From NCBI GenBank assembly GCA_023055425.1, contig JALGPY010000003.1, positions 50,515,891-50,579,890 of the forward strand: 64,000 nt of DNA. Reading direction: 5' to 3'. Position 1 is the stretch's first letter. Each line of letters starts with the position of its first letter. This DNA is from Linanthus parryae. Its lineage: Eukaryota; Streptophyta; Magnoliopsida; Ericales; Polemoniaceae. Made by a program: the position numbers and the translations under genes. A model generated the notes under the pieces. The model made no database searches. It had not been told where the DNA came from and worked only from the letters and a program-made list of their open reading frames with translations. Positions 33,094 through 45,439 of the stretch are shown in pieces.

Positions 33094-34523
33094 TGTTGGA
33101 ATAGATGCCCTAGAGGCAATCTAGTTTAGTATGAATTTGTAATTGGCTAGAAATTCATTTATTATTTATTGGATATTTAATATAATGAAGTCCTTAGATT
33201 TACAATTGTGTTGTTTATCTTAAATATCCCTAGTCAAGTATAATGATTAAATGGGACAATCATCTATAGACTAGTATGGGGTTGGATTGATATGGAGATA
33301 TCACGATCCAACACATAGGTGTGCATTACGGAATGTTGCACTGGATTGACCCATTACCGAGAAGGCTACATACACGTTATGTTGAGTCACAAGCGCTTCT
33401 CGGGTACAATGGTATTGTCATCCTTAGACTTGAAGTCACTAGATATTCTAGTTGTGGATCGTTGTGATCTTGGTAGCGTTAAACGCTACACCGTAACTGG
33501 GTAGTTATAAAGGCGTGTACTGGATACAATGAGAAGCAAGCTTAGAGATCGTAGTGGACGTAGAGAGGATTTGCCCCTCCCACATAACGGGAGCAAATAT
33601 CCAAGGCCACTCGAGGATAGTGCTTATAGAATGTCTGGCCAGACTCAAATAAATCAATATATGGGATATTGATGTTATTTGCACGAATAAGGCTATTCCA
33701 TGGATCGAGGAACTAGGGATTGGATATACGAGTGTGACTTGTATGTCTCGTGTCCAATCCGGATATGGAGGCAAAGGGATGAGACAATTACTTGTACAAG
33801 GTTGTCTAGATGACTATTCTATTAGTTGGCTAGAATGGATGTTTTGCTAGAAACCGCTCCATATTAGCAAAGAGTTGCTACCAACTAGATAGAACCTATG
33901 GGGTCACACGCTATATAGAGTTGTACTAGATTATGGAATTAATTAATTGGATTAATTAATTAGAAGGATCACTTTGCAAACCCTTGCAAACTTAGTAGGG
34001 ACTAATTTGCAAGGAAGGGACTAAATTGAATTCTAGTAGGACTAGAATAAGTCCTTTAGGTAGTTGACAAGGAGTTGTTGGACTATATAAAGGACCCTCC
34101 TCCTTCCTTCCCTAGACACTTATGCTCTAAGAGAGAACATAACAAGAGTGGGAGAGAACAAAGGAGAGAGAGAGCAAGCCACAAGAGGGACGCCGCCCCC
34201 TTGCCGCCGCCCCTTTGTCCCCGACGCCACAAGGGTGCCGAACCCCTTTTGGTGTCTCGTTTTGCGTGATTTCTTCACCCTCCTTTCAATCCGGGCTAGC
34301 ACCAAGGTGATTGGAGATCTAGGAACAACTCTAGGCGTGGATCAACTATAGAGAACGTGACACTATTCGCGTTTGAAGTCATCAAGGAGAACCCAAAGGT
34401 GTGTTTATGATTTCTTACCTTCACTATCGTTATGCATCTAGACTTGTGATCCTTGGAGGGTTTTGCATGGTTATTTGTTTGATTATGCTTCCGTTTGCGC
34501 GATCCATGAATCAAAACCCTACA
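33094..34523 (+). repeat. 3' LTR of copia element
   Basis: 1430 bp, same ends and length as the 5' LTR. No difference was noticed on reading both. Followed by TSD CATGA (34524-34528). Confidence 0.95.
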
Positions 34524-34528
34524 CATGA

Positions 34529-36363
34529 CGCATAGGAAGGGACCATTCTAACTAATGATGCAAGTCACAAGGAACTTCTTCCTAGGCTAGAGGTTGTGAA
34601 TAAAAGGGGTAAATGGATCAAAAGGGGTAACTAGTGGACCTAGGCTGTGAGACGGGACGTGAGGCCCCCATAAACATCACTCGCACTGTTGTTCCGTTGC
34701 CACTACGAGGAGGGTTGACGACTACCTAAGTGACGGTGGTGTAGCGCTAGTAGGATAACCAGTCTGAGAGGCAGCTACTCGCATTTCTAATGTGCATTAG
34801 CCCTATAAGTCTTCCTACTCCAGATTCTCGCGTCTACCTCACTTCAAATTTTCATACTCCTAAGGAATTCTATCAGTAAGCCCTCTCCAAATTCACTCTC
34901 TTCGATTTCCCTTTCTCAAAAGTTTTCAATTTTTATGATTTTTGATTTTTTTTTTCGTATTTTCATATTTTCCTAGACTCTATATGCTTTTGGCCAACTC
35001 GATTAAACACAAGTTTTGGGTAGGGGACTCAATAAAGTAGAAGTTCTAGTAAAATGCATAAACTACACAACCAACACAATACGAACACATAAATATATGT
35101 AACAAGGCGATGCAAACAAAAACATGGCTAGTGAAAGTAGATACAACCCCCTCCCCCGCCCACAGTTAAGCGTTTCGTTGTCCTCAACGAATTTAGAGAT
35201 AATGAAGGACACATCGCTTAAATGTGTAGGCGGTGGATTTCAACATTTATTTCTCGAAATGTAGAAACGAGAGAGAGAGATACCTGTGGTGCCCCCACCT
35301 ACATGGGAACCGTTGCCGCGAAACTGCAATAAGAAGGGGTCTTGTGGACCGTTGACAGTTTCTAGATCACCTCGCGTCTGTATTCCGATGCGCCTACTCA
35401 AAATTCTCTATCGTGCGCATCAAGAGGGGGAAACCGGAGCGTCTTCTGTACCTGTGTCCCTGCACGCTTATTGTAAGAATTAACACAACTCTCTCTCACC
35501 CCTCAAAATAAAATATGGAGAACTGAAAGAAAAATACAGAAATAAATATCATCCTACTCTACATTGGGTTGCCTCCCAAGTAGCGCTTGTAATATAAGGT
35601 CGACAGCCCGACCCGGTTACCTCAACCGAAAAAGATTGTGGAGGCTGCTTTATCCCTCCACTTCTTCTTCTTCCACCATCTCTTATCAATAAGCATTTTC
35701 TCACCAGCACCTCTGTGCTCTGACGATGGTGAGAATTGTGAAAGCTATCTCTTTTAATCTTGCAATTGATCTTCTTGATCAGCTTCCACAAAGTACCACT
35801 GGGATCAAATGTGTCGCTCTCCATAAAGTCATCCCAGTAATACCTTTTTGGTGCTAGATGCTTATCAAATGACTCATGAAATTCATCCACACCCCCACAC
35901 TTATTAATTTCCAAATCGTTGACTATGGCATGTATATCATCAATAGAGTAGCCAATATGACAAGAAATTGAAAATTTCTCATGATGCTATTCTCCATAAC
36001 AATCTCTATACACATGTCTTTCCAACTCATCACATACTTGATTAATAAGAGATACAGAGAATTCTTCGAAAGTATGAGTTGGGGCTTTTACCTCAATAGG
36101 TATGGGCACAAGTGCTTCATCATCTTCATCATCGGCACAACACAGGCTTCCAATGCCGGTGTCTTCCCATTCTTTCAAAGGATGTGAGGGCGCTTGCGGT
36201 CTTGGCTCGCAATACGATAGGTCTTCCCATCTTGGGCACACAGCTCCACCCCAGTTTGAATCTGAGTCTGAGTCCTCATAAATGACAGAGTCCACCAATG
36301 GTTCCTGGACACTGAAGTCTTTGCTCGGCTTAGGTATCTCTTCTTCCACTTGTGGTGGTGATG
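34529..36363. mobile_element. Old retroelement remnant, right part
   Basis: Continuation of the element split by the copia insertion. Near 35565 the words TTGGGTTGCCTCCCAAGTAG and GCGCTTGTAATAT are typical of plant LTR retroelement polypeptide/3' junctions. Two minus-strand frames (35549-35914, 35987-36370) may be its decayed coding part. Confidence 0.5.
35549..35914 (-). CDS. Retroelement-associated ORF, unknown
   Basis: A 121-codon frame (HESFDKHLAPKRYYWDDFME, TLWKLIKKINCKIKRDS) without a recognised domain, within the split retroelement remnant. It follows a larger acidic frame on the same strand and both may come from one ancestral ORF. Its expression is doubtful. Confidence 0.3.
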   Translation of the reverse strand: MEINKCGGVDEFHESFDKHLAPKRYYWDDFMESDTFDPSGTLWKLIKKINCKIKRDSFHNSHHRQSTEVLVRKCLLIRDGGRRRSGGIKQPPQSFSVEVTGSGCRPYITSATWEATQCRVG

Positions 36364-36370
36364 ATGTCAC
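35987..36370 (-). CDS. Acidic ORF in retroelement remnant
   Basis: A 127-codon frame with acidic patches (YEDSDSDSNW, ADDEDDEAL) and a C-terminal FEEFSVSLINQVCDELERH. No domain is recognised. It starts near the proposed remnant edge and is co-oriented with 35549-35914. Confidence 0.3.
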   Translation of the reverse strand: MTSSPPQVEEEIPKPSKDFSVQEPLVDSVIYEDSDSDSNWGGAVCPRWEDLSYCEPRPQAPSHPLKEWEDTGIGSLCCADDEDDEALVPIPIEVKAPTHTFEEFSVSLINQVCDELERHVYRDCYGE

Positions 36371-39300
36371 ATCCCCCTCCAGCCGACCCCGATTAGCGAT
36401 TAATAAAACCTTACGTTAACAGGAGGAGGGCGCGACATGCCGGTGCGGCCTAGACTTGTCGAGAGGCTAGCGAGTAATTTTTAAAAGTCGTGATTTAAAG
36501 TTTCTTAAAAAAACTTTTTGAAAACTTTGCGGAAGCGTAATTAACGATTTACTTGGGGTCGTCATGAAAATAAAAAAATCGAATTGTAAAGAAAAGAAAG
36601 TTGAAACTTGAAAATCAATATTATTTAGTCCTCTCGACTCATAGCGTAAACAGAGCATAACGCGGGAATGTCTCTAGGTATCATACAATGGCTCATATAA
36701 AGTCTTATATACATACATAATACTTAACTTACACATTCCTAAAACAAATACCAACATATAATCCACAGTGGCTCCAAGTCGGCTAGCATAACTCGGCATC
36801 TAAGCACAAAAGCGTCATCAAGCACGTAATCACAAATGAACTAAACGTCTTGCTACTTCTTTCCTTTTATGTGTCCTTAAAACCTGAAAGAAGGGGTAAA
36901 TTGAAAGGGTGAGCTCAACTAGCTCAGTGAGTTACATCTACGCCGCTCCGTAGGTTTGGAAAACCAAAAAGGGATAATTTTCCCATGGAGCATCATGAAC
37001 ATAAGGCATAGTCATACATACATATACTTGTGGAACTTGAAAGATCATGATATTCATAAAACATAACATGTATCGTAAAGAAAGCATAACGTAAAGCATA
37101 ACTTGAGGCTTGTGAAATTGTATTGTTCCAAGTAGGAACCTTGATTTATTCGTCTCGCGTAGAGATCTTAACATACTTGAACATGTTTGCTTAGTTTCTT
37201 ATCTTATGGACCGTGTAACCTTTGTGACTTAACATAACGTAGGGACATGTCCATCGCGACGACTCATGAGGCGACGCGTTGCCTGCTTACATTGCCCCGG
37301 CAAAAGGGTCGTAGCCTGCCTATACCCGACAGGGGGTTTCACTACGGTAATCGTGGCCTTTCTAAAAGCGTGTTTTATCTTATGAAACGTGCATTTTTCT
37401 TTCTTAGCATCCATGGGTATAAAACATTTCACTTGAATTGAAAGCATACATACATAATAGTAGGGACGACATGAACATACATAAGCTTGTAAGAAACTTG
37501 AGGTTCGGTACAAACTTCGGAGCCAGCAGGCTGCTCTCGTCCAGAGCAGCCTCTAAACTTAAGAACGTGAGATAAAACTTCAAGTTTGAAACTTCTAGCA
37601 AAGGAAATATGTGCCATGAATTAAAGAATAGGATGCCAAGAAGAAAAAGGAAGAAGCTAAGAACACCTAGAACCCATAAGGGAGCCAGCAGGCTGCTCTT
37701 GTCCAAGGAAGCGGGAATTATGCTTAGGGAAGGCCGACGAGTTCATTAGGAGGTTTATAAGGAATTATGGGAGTGTCGATCCTACGAGGAATTATTTGGA
37801 TAACCTTTAACCAGGAAGAACGTCCATGCCAAGAATACAAACAAATACAGAATTGTGTCTAGTAGATGATCATGTGCATTGACATACTAAGGCTTCCACA
37901 CTAAAACGTTATAAAAACGAAGGGAAAATAAATATTTTCATAATAATTTTCCTAAGAGTATGTTCTCCACTTCATGGCGTCTAACTAGAAGCTAGGAAAC
38001 ACTTGAATCAAGCTCCATTTCAGTGCCATTTCTAGATGAAAATTTAATATTCATCTGCACAAGATTTGAGACTCTGTTTTTGTTGGGTATTTGTGACCCT
38101 AGATTATTAGAACAATTGAGATTCTAATTTTTATTCTCTTAGCCTTGATTACATAGAATGCAAACTATCCTCGTGAAAGGAGACAAGATACTTGTAGTAA
38201 GACTACAAGACTACTTGTAGTAAGACTGCAAGTGTAGCCTTTTTAGGATTTTCTCATACGACCATCGTAAGGGATAGTGAGATACGCCCAGGGACTTCAC
38301 TTAGGCCATGGAAAATTTGCCGCATTAAAGCCATCTAAACACGAAATCCTACCGCGGATCTAAGTATGACTTCACAAGTTTGCACAATAATCATATAGGT
38401 ACACTGAGAAACTCCTTACAGCTAACACAATAAAGGAAATGTAGATATACTCTTTTGAGACACTCGAGGTTCAAAAATGGAATTTCAAAAAAAATTAGGA
38501 CAGTACTACGGCCTTGGCATGACACAACACATTATGTAGCAGAAGTAATGGTTGGTAGAAATGTATATTACAACTATGAAAACTCCTTAAGGGCTAAGAA
38601 AAACAAAAAAAGAATAAACTCTTTGTGAAAACGATGAGTTTCAAGATTTCTTCAAGGGTTTCGATTCTTTTTCAACTTGCAACATGTACTGAAAAGTACA
38701 GCGATCTACACATCTAGTTATCAACTAGAGACACTGTTTTTCATTTTAAATTCACACTTATATTTTAGAAACATATTTTCCTACCCCATGCTTATGCAGA
38801 AAATCTCAATTTTTGAATAACAATGGAAAAAAAATGAGACAGGGATAAGGGAAAATACATCAGCTTGAACCTATGGTTAGAGGAATTTTACTTCTCAGGT
38901 TATAGGTTTGGCTGGGTGTAGGTTGACATGTTGCTTGCATTGAATTGGCTTCAAACCTAACGTGGTAATTCATGTTTACTAGTTAGTATCTTGGTGAAAA
39001 AGTTAAGCATATAAAACTTTCAGGGAAAAAACATGTTCTATGAAGGTTCTAAGGCGGGGTTACCTAGGGTTTCAAGTAACAGTCCAGTGAATTAGAGTCT
39101 AGACATTATATCGTCCATAAAGCCCGTGGGTCATGACTGATCCAGTAAGAAACTAATTCGGTTCACATTATATCTTTGAGAATTGATAACAGGTAAGATG
39201 TGATCCATATCACCATCAGGTTTCGAGAACTTAAGCATGAACAATGAAATAGATGCTAAGCAGTTATGTGGTCCATAACGCTTTATGGACAAGCTCCGCA

Positions 39301-40860
39301 TGGTTACCTATAAACAACCAGCTCAATTTTCATCTGAGCCTCAAATCAAACAGAAGTAGTCAATTTCTAGACTCAAAAGGCATATACCAAGAAACCCAAA
39401 CCAACCTCAAGCAACAGACAAGACAAGACATCAAAATTAGAGCATAAATAGCCTATTACAACTTCATAATCTTCAACCTATAAATTTGGATAGAATAAGT
39501 GATTTCTCATAAACAACTCTCTCAGATAAACTCACACGAGCCAAGACCCAACATGAAATGAAAGGGACATGAACTCTTGTGCAAACTCAAACTTAAACAA
39601 ATACCCAAGATACCAATTTCAAAAATAGTTAAACAAATCAGGACATATCAACTTTTTAGACATGAATCATGTGAGGTTTTACATATTATTTGAATGAAAG
39701 AAGAATCCTACAAAGAGAAGTGAAGAGACGTACCTAAACTCATTTTAGAGTTACAATTGTTCTTAGACACACCATGGCAAGCATGAGAAAATACTCCTGA
39801 ACACTCATGATGGATTTTTGCTGATCCTCTGAGATTGTTTGTTGATGAAGCTTCCATGAGTCTTTTAAACTGAAATGCCTTTTGGAACACGAAGGAATTT
39901 CATTCTTTACTATGTTTCACACGAATTCAAGAGGTTCATGTCGAAATTCTTCTCAAAGAATTCGTGACACTGCAGCTCTTAGGTCATGCCAGTACATGCG
40001 TTTCACACTCTTTCAATCTCCTGCAAAGACAATGTTCTTCTAAATGAGAAGAGAGTAGTAGAGACGTCTTGTTCCATGATCTACCAAGCGTTATCCTTGG
40101 AGACAGAGGAGACCGTGTGGACCAATCACACGACTTTTACACCCCCATCTTGCAGAGTACCTCAAATCAAAGAGAATAAAAACTGCAAAGATCCTACTTG
40201 TATGCTTTCCTGCATAGCGGTTAGTACTGCCATAAAACATACACTGCGGCGTGGGAGACTCTTCACATCTATTCATGTGAAGGTGGATCAATGGGTTGAC
40301 ATAACACTGATCCTTTCCTGACCTACAAAATTGATGAGTCAATTTCTCATGTCTAGGAGATCCATGATAGGTATTCCTGCTTTTCCTATCATGTATATTA
40401 CAACTCCAAGTAGGACAAATGTAGCTGTAATTATTATGCCTAGATAAATCATTTTTTTGAACCCTCTTGTCCCTAGTATTTTGATTACTTAAGAAAATCA
40501 TAGAGAGGAGAGGAAAAGTAATATTTCTATTCCTATGAAAAGTAGGCTACATTTATTTAACTTTTTACAACCATGGTAAAAATATGTGTCTTTGAGCATA
40601 ACGCGAGCAACATTGCATTCTTTTCTTCAACAGTCTTCTCTTTAGGTGTAGTTATTTTCTTAGATTCAATAGTTAAGACAGCTGCATCGAGCGGATATTT
40701 GACTTTAGCTGACTTTGTGTCTGTGTAAGTCTCACCGTTCGTCGTGGTTGATATCTTCATACCGATCTGTGGGTAGAGTTTGAAGAAGCCACTTGTGCGG
40801 GAATTCCCTTCCTAGTTCCCTCATGCTTCCTGGAGTAAGTCCAAGGGACATCTCTAAGAG
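36364..40860. other. Repeat-derived region, no gene recognised
   Basis: The left edge (TGTCACATCCCCCTCC at 36364) and the following text (TGAGCTCAACTAGCTCAGTG near 36909) look like a gypsy LTR start, but no matching end was found. A 24-base word is repeated at 37519-37542 and 37681-37704 (one mismatch). The first contains a perfect 10-bp hairpin (37528-37537, 37543-37552). The rest up to 40.86 kb has only short chance frames. Confidence 0.35.
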
Positions 40861-40961
40861 GGGATTCGACAACCTCAATAATATTTCTATAATAAGGATT
40901 TAAAACCAACTAGAGAAACCAAAAAGCTATAACTCTGTCCTAATTTGTGACGATAAGCAAC

Positions 40962-41003
40962 ACAATTAGGTTACTTGTGTCCATAAACACCACAGTAGTG
41001 ACA
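40962..41003 (-). pseudogene. Gag zinc-knuckle fragment with stop
   Basis: The minus strand reads CHYCGVYGHK, stop (40973-40971), PNC, a CCHC knuckle (C-X2-C-X4-H-X4-C) interrupted by TAA. It is the only recognisable piece of a decayed retroelement next to the second UGT duplication. Confidence 0.45.
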
Positions 41004-41867
41004 AGTAGGTACAAAAGAATGAGTAGAAGAAGAAGTGTTAGGAGACATACCAAATTAATGGCAAGGGTGGCATTCATGCCTCTGCCTCCCATACATAAAT
41101 TATAACATACTTAATGAACAATCTCTCTAAATAATTCTCACGTTGTACGCAACCATCAAAATATGAATATAAAATTAGAGAACTAATAGGAGTTTAGACA
41201 GAAATGAATTGTTTTGTTTGCTTGGATGAACTGTTGACTCCTAAATTGAATATTAACATTTGTTGGAGAAGATTAGTAAATCATCTAGAAACGACCAACC
41301 ACCAAATAGAAAAGAAAAAGCTCCTAAAAACATACGAATAGTAAAAGAGTAGGACTCAAAACTCAACCACCACAAAATTTTCAAAAGTCAAGGTGCAGTG
41401 GTTAAACTACTACAAACTTTTTCAATAAATAATGTCGAATGTATTATTAATAATAAGTTAAAAATTTTAGACCGGAATTGAGAGCATGTTTGGTATCAGC
41501 TGAAAATCTCAATAATCAGTTGAAAAAAATATGAAAAGAAAATTCAACTTAACTAAGAATCACAATCTGTTTGGTAAGAGCTGAAATTATAAATTACTAA
41601 CTTGATTCATTTAATAAATTTAAAGAGCTCCAAATTCAAATAATTGAATACTACTATTTATAAATAAACTGTGATCATGCTAATGTAAAAAAATATCAAA
41701 AGGGACAGTAGGATACATATTCCACAAAATGCATGTGAATATGGCTTATTGGTTGGAGTTCATTTTCTTCCGATTTACTTATATTTTAGACAAAACATGG
41801 GTTTTGCATAAGTTGCTAAAGATGCTTGCATCTCACTTTTGCATATATACTTCACATATGTATGAAA

Positions 41868-42696
41868 CTAGTGTATAACCCGTGCCCGAGGGCACGATCC
41901 CACGAAAAATATGACCACTTCAAATTTTAGCGGCGGAGATTGTCTTATTACGAAGTATTTGGTTCACAGTATATGGCGAGGATACACTATTCCACATGTC
42001 ACATTTTGGGATAGCTTATTACCCATAGCAGCTTATTATGTAGATGTACAAAATAAAATATACGGTTGGAACTAACACCACAAATGCATGTCATGTAATA
42101 GGCTTAATTGCACGTTGCATACCTCTAACATATCAAAATCGCGTGATTGTAATCCCCTGTTCTAAAACTATCTGATTGTATCTCCCGTTTGTAAAGTTTC
42201 AATCATGTTGAAACTGGTAAAAACATTCCATCCAAACACTAACTCCATAAACGGGTGAAATCGTCAATGATTATAGTATGCTAATAATATTAATACAGGG
42301 GAAAAAAATAAGATCAAGATAGTTGTCCTTTTGTGTTAAAAAAAACTCTCCTCTTTTCTAAAAAAAATAACTCTCCTCTCTCTGCCTTGCTCGATCTTTC
42401 AATATTAAAATGTATAATTTTGTAAATTTTGCCCAATTTACTGCAAATCATGATTTTGTAGTACGGATTCTACTAGTGTAGTTTATTTTTTATGATTTCA
42501 TAATTATAGAATAATTTATTAAATTAATTAAAATATGTAAAAAAGATAGACAAATAAAATTTGTATACCTACTTTATTGTTAACTATTAATGAAAAGGAA
42601 AATGCATGTTTTACAAAATGTATGTGCATATAAATCGCCTACGGGAGTTACTTTTTTACTCTCTTCTATATAGTTTATATAAATTGTGGGTAATGA
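41868..42696 (-). mobile_element. Non-autonomous Helitron, copy B
   Basis: Duplicate of the element at 17957-18779 with the same CTAG terminus and CGTGCCC/GGGCACG hairpin. It differs by small substitutions and indels. Confidence 0.7.
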
Positions 42697-42822
42697 TTCT
42701 TACAAAGTAGAAAATGATTCTTACAAAGCCACTAATATCATTTGTGCAATTTCATTGGTCAGTAGATGCATAAATAATGTTAGTGGTTTTGTAAGAATAA
42801 TTTTCTGCTTTGTAAGAATCAA
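42694..42822. mobile_element. Hairpin (MITE-like) element, copy B
   Basis: Counterpart of 18777-18905 with the same inverted GATTCTTACAAA words. Confidence 0.55.
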
Positions 42823-42930
42823 TCTCCTAAATTGTGATTGCATTAGCGAGTGGAGATGCTCAAAGAGATGCACAAGTCCCGGTTTGTACCCAAACCACAC
42901 AATATGTACAAAAATTGGAGAAATTTTTGT

Positions 42931-43094
42931 TTGCTCTAAGAGCAAATACACGTGGTGCTCTAATCAATACATCACATGACACGTCAGGAAGAAAGAGAAT
43001 GAGTGGCAGACAAAAGAAGGTGGATTCCTGCATATCCTGACGTGTCCTGTGATGTATTGATTAGAGCACCACGCCACCTTTGCTCTTGGAGCAA
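42931..43094. mobile_element. MITE in the UGT copy B upstream region
   Basis: Inverted arms 42931-42989 and 43035-43094 (TTGCTCT, GTGGTGCTCTAATCAATACA, ACGTCAGGA and their complements) fold into a hairpin with a loop of about 45 bases. Copy A lacks it at the equivalent site (about 18992-19010). It ends about 210 bases before the start codon. No clean TSD could be fixed. Confidence 0.75.
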
Positions 43095-43304
43095 GCAATA
43101 ATTACTCCATGAATTGGTTGTATAGATAAAGTTGTTTACTCCTAATTGAATATTAGTATGTGTTGGAGAAGGTAATGCAGTACAGTCTAATATCGATACT
43201 CCAGAAAACCAAAGTTGCTTACATTCATTAATCTTCATTATATATTTAGCCAATGGCTTATTAACACCACCATGACCTAATCATCAATCAAGAACTAGAG
43301 AGAG

Positions 43305-44699
43305 ATGGCTAGTTCAGAAAGTGATCCTTCAGCTCACATTGTCCTATTCCCATTCATGTCTATAAGCCACACCACCCCCGTTCTCCACCTAGCTCGCCTC
43401 CTCCTCCATCGCCGCCACGTCGCCGTCACCATCATCACCACCCCAGCCAACCGTCCTTTCATTTCCCAATCCCTCTCCGACACCGCCGCCGCCATAATCG
43501 ATCTCCCATTCCCGGAGAACATCCCCGGAATACCCGCCGGAGTGGAGAACCTCGACAAACTCCCTTCCAAGTCTCTACTCGACCGGTTCGCCGCCGCCAC
43601 AAAACTGATGCAGCCCAGCTTCGAAAACGCAATCGGGTCTCTGCCACGTGTCAGCTGCATCATCTCCGACGGCTTCCTCAGCTGGACCGTCGACTCGGCT
43701 GCCAAATTTAACATCCCCCGGTTCGCCTTCTACAACATGTGCAGTTATGCAACGACCGTTTCACGAACCGTTTCCAGAGACCGGATATTTGACGGACCGG
43801 AGTCAGACGACGAACCGGTTCTCATTCCTGCCTTCCCTTGGTTAAAACTCACCCGAAACGACTTAGCCGAACCGTTTAACAAACGTGAACCGGACCGGCT
43901 ATCCGGTCTAGCTGTCACCGCTATCGCCGCCACCCAAAGAAGCTACGGTCTAATTATCAACAGCTTCTACGAGCTCGAACCGGCGTTTGTGGATTACTGG
44001 AACAAGGAGTTCACCCCCAAGGCCTGGTGCGTCGGACCGTTCTGCTTAGCTGAACCGGCACGCCGGTTCAGCGCAGAGCCTAAACTGAACCCGGTCTGGC
44101 TGAGTTGGCTCGACCGGAAGAAAGCAGAGGGTAAACCGGTTATGTATGTCGCTTTCGGGACCCAAGCAGAGATCTCGCCGGAGCAAATGAACGAAATCGC
44201 CGTCGGATTGGCCGAATCGGAGGTTAATTTTTTGTGGGTGGTGAGGACTGAAGGTGAGATCGAAGGGGGTTTCGGGGACAGAGGACTGATAGTGAAGGAA
44301 TGGGTAGATCAGAGGGCGGTGCTGAGTCACGAGGCGGTGAAGGGGTTTCTGAGTCATTGCGGGTGGAACTCGACGCTGGAGGGGATTTGTGCTGGTATTC
44401 CGATACTGGCGTGGCCGATGATGGCGGAGCAGCATCTGAATGCGAGGATGGTGGTGGAGGAGATTAAAATTGGGTTGAGAGTGGAGACGATTGATGGGTC
44501 TGTGAGGGGGTTTGTGAGGAGTGATGGGTTGAAGAAGATGGTTAAGGAGTTGATGGAGGGGGAGAAGGCGATGGGGCTGAGGAAGAAGGCGGAGGAGCTG
44601 AGGAAGAAGGCGAGGATGGCGGTGGAGAAGGACGGGTCGTCGTGGAAGACGTTGGACCAACTCATCGACCATGTCATGGTCCTTCGGGGAGACGTATAA
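43305..44699 (+). CDS. UDP-glycosyltransferase, UGT90A-like, copy B
   Basis: An intronless 464-residue paralogue of copy A. It keeps catalytic H22 (ISHTTP), D122 (ISDGF) and the 44-residue PSPG box W333-Q376. One codon is missing relative to copy A around residue 199 (DRLSG against DRTQSG). Substitutions are spread along the chain, including the PSPG entry (EWVDQRAVLSHEA against DWGDQRVVLKHEA) and the C-terminal helix (ELRKKARMA against EVSTAARMA). It is expected to be an active UDP-sugar transferase, with the acceptor unknown. Its last codons and stop (GACGTATAA) were altered by an insertion beginning within the stop region. The protein ends at the same residue count after the PSPG box as copy A. 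Confidence 0.92.
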   Translation: MASSESDPSAHIVLFPFMSISHTTPVLHLARLLLHRRHVAVTIITTPANRPFISQSLSDTAAAIIDLPFPENIPGIPAGVENLDKLPSKSLLDRFAAATKLMQPSFENAIGSLPRVSCIISDGFLSWTVDSAAKFNIPRFAFYNMCSYATTVSRTVSRDRIFDGPESDDEPVLIPAFPWLKLTRNDLAEPFNKREPDRLSGLAVTAIAATQRSYGLIINSFYELEPAFVDYWNKEFTPKAWCVGPFCLAEPARRFSAEPKLNPVWLSWLDRKKAEGKPVMYVAFGTQAEISPEQMNEIAVGLAESEVNFLWVVRTEGEIEGGFGDRGLIVKEWVDQRAVLSHEAVKGFLSHCGWNSTLEGICAGIPILAWPMMAEQHLNARMVVEEIKIGLRVETIDGSVRGFVRSDGLKKMVKELMEGEKAMGLRKKAEELRKKARMAVEKDGSSWKTLDQLIDHVMVLRGDV

Positions 44700-45308
44700 A
44701 CTAGGGATGGTTTTCTGTTTTCTTAGGGTGAAAGACACTTGCACCCCTCAATTCTGATAAAAAAAAAGCACTGTTACCACTTCGAGTTTGGGAAATGACA
44801 TATTAAGCCTCTTGTCTGGAAATGGGAAAATGACATATGCAGACGACGATGTCATGGCTTAGTCACGTAAAACCTCTCGAAGGGACATCGTTCCCGCTCT
44901 GAAACCTCGCTCTGGCGCTTTCGAGACTAAACCTCGCTCTAAATGCACTCTAGAAATTAGGGGGCTCGTTTTCGTAGGCGAATTATTTTTAAAAGCTAAT
45001 TTACCATTAGTTTGGACTATACTTGATGATTGATCTCAACTTATTACGTGTCAGTTTAATAATTCAAATATTTAAACATTATTCTTCCTTATTGAAGCAA
45101 CCTACATTGTAAAATCAATAAAAATGAATATTGACAACCCCTTCAATAAAAATATTTTCATGTGTAAAATCACATTATCATATGTAAATATCAGTTTTCT
45201 TCATAAAATTATTGTAAATAATTATTATATATAGACACTCTCATGACGCTCTCAAATGCAATCCTTCTAAAATTACACATTTTCCTGCTCCCGCTCTAGG
45301 TGACTTAG
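44696..45308. mobile_element. 613-bp insert at the UGT copy B stop codon
   Basis: A 24-base sequence spanning the gene's end (44672-44695) is repeated with one mismatch at 45309-45332. The second copy continues GTGTAG and then matches the 3' flank of copy A. The insert is non-coding with no recognised transposon ends. Confidence 0.7.
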
Positions 45309-45439
45309 TGTCATGCTCCTTCGGGGAGACGTGTAGTCTTTTCTTTTCCACAAAATTTGATTTTCATTTCAATAATTGGGGCTTTCCCAAGTACACTTGG
45401 CTTTCTCAAGTACATTAGGCCTACCCATTCACATCATAG

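Larger units (their letters stand above)
26017..34523 (+). mobile_element. Intact Ty1/copia LTR retrotransposon
   Basis: An 8507-bp element with 5-bp TSD, 1430-bp LTRs that look identical (both encode the same chance frames), initiator-Met PBS, a long non-coding leader (27460-29128), one uninterrupted gag-pol frame and a PPT. All parts needed for autonomous movement are present. Its absence of visible decay contrasts with the surrounding elements and implies a very recent insertion. Confidence 0.95.

Noticed and set aside
40091..40501. 136-codon minus-strand frame
   Set aside because: No recognisable motif and it overlaps other chance frames in repeat-derived DNA.
36364..40860. Complete gypsy LTR beginning TGTCACATCC
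   Set aside because: No matching CA end, target duplication or partner LTR could be found, so only an LTR-like start is reported.
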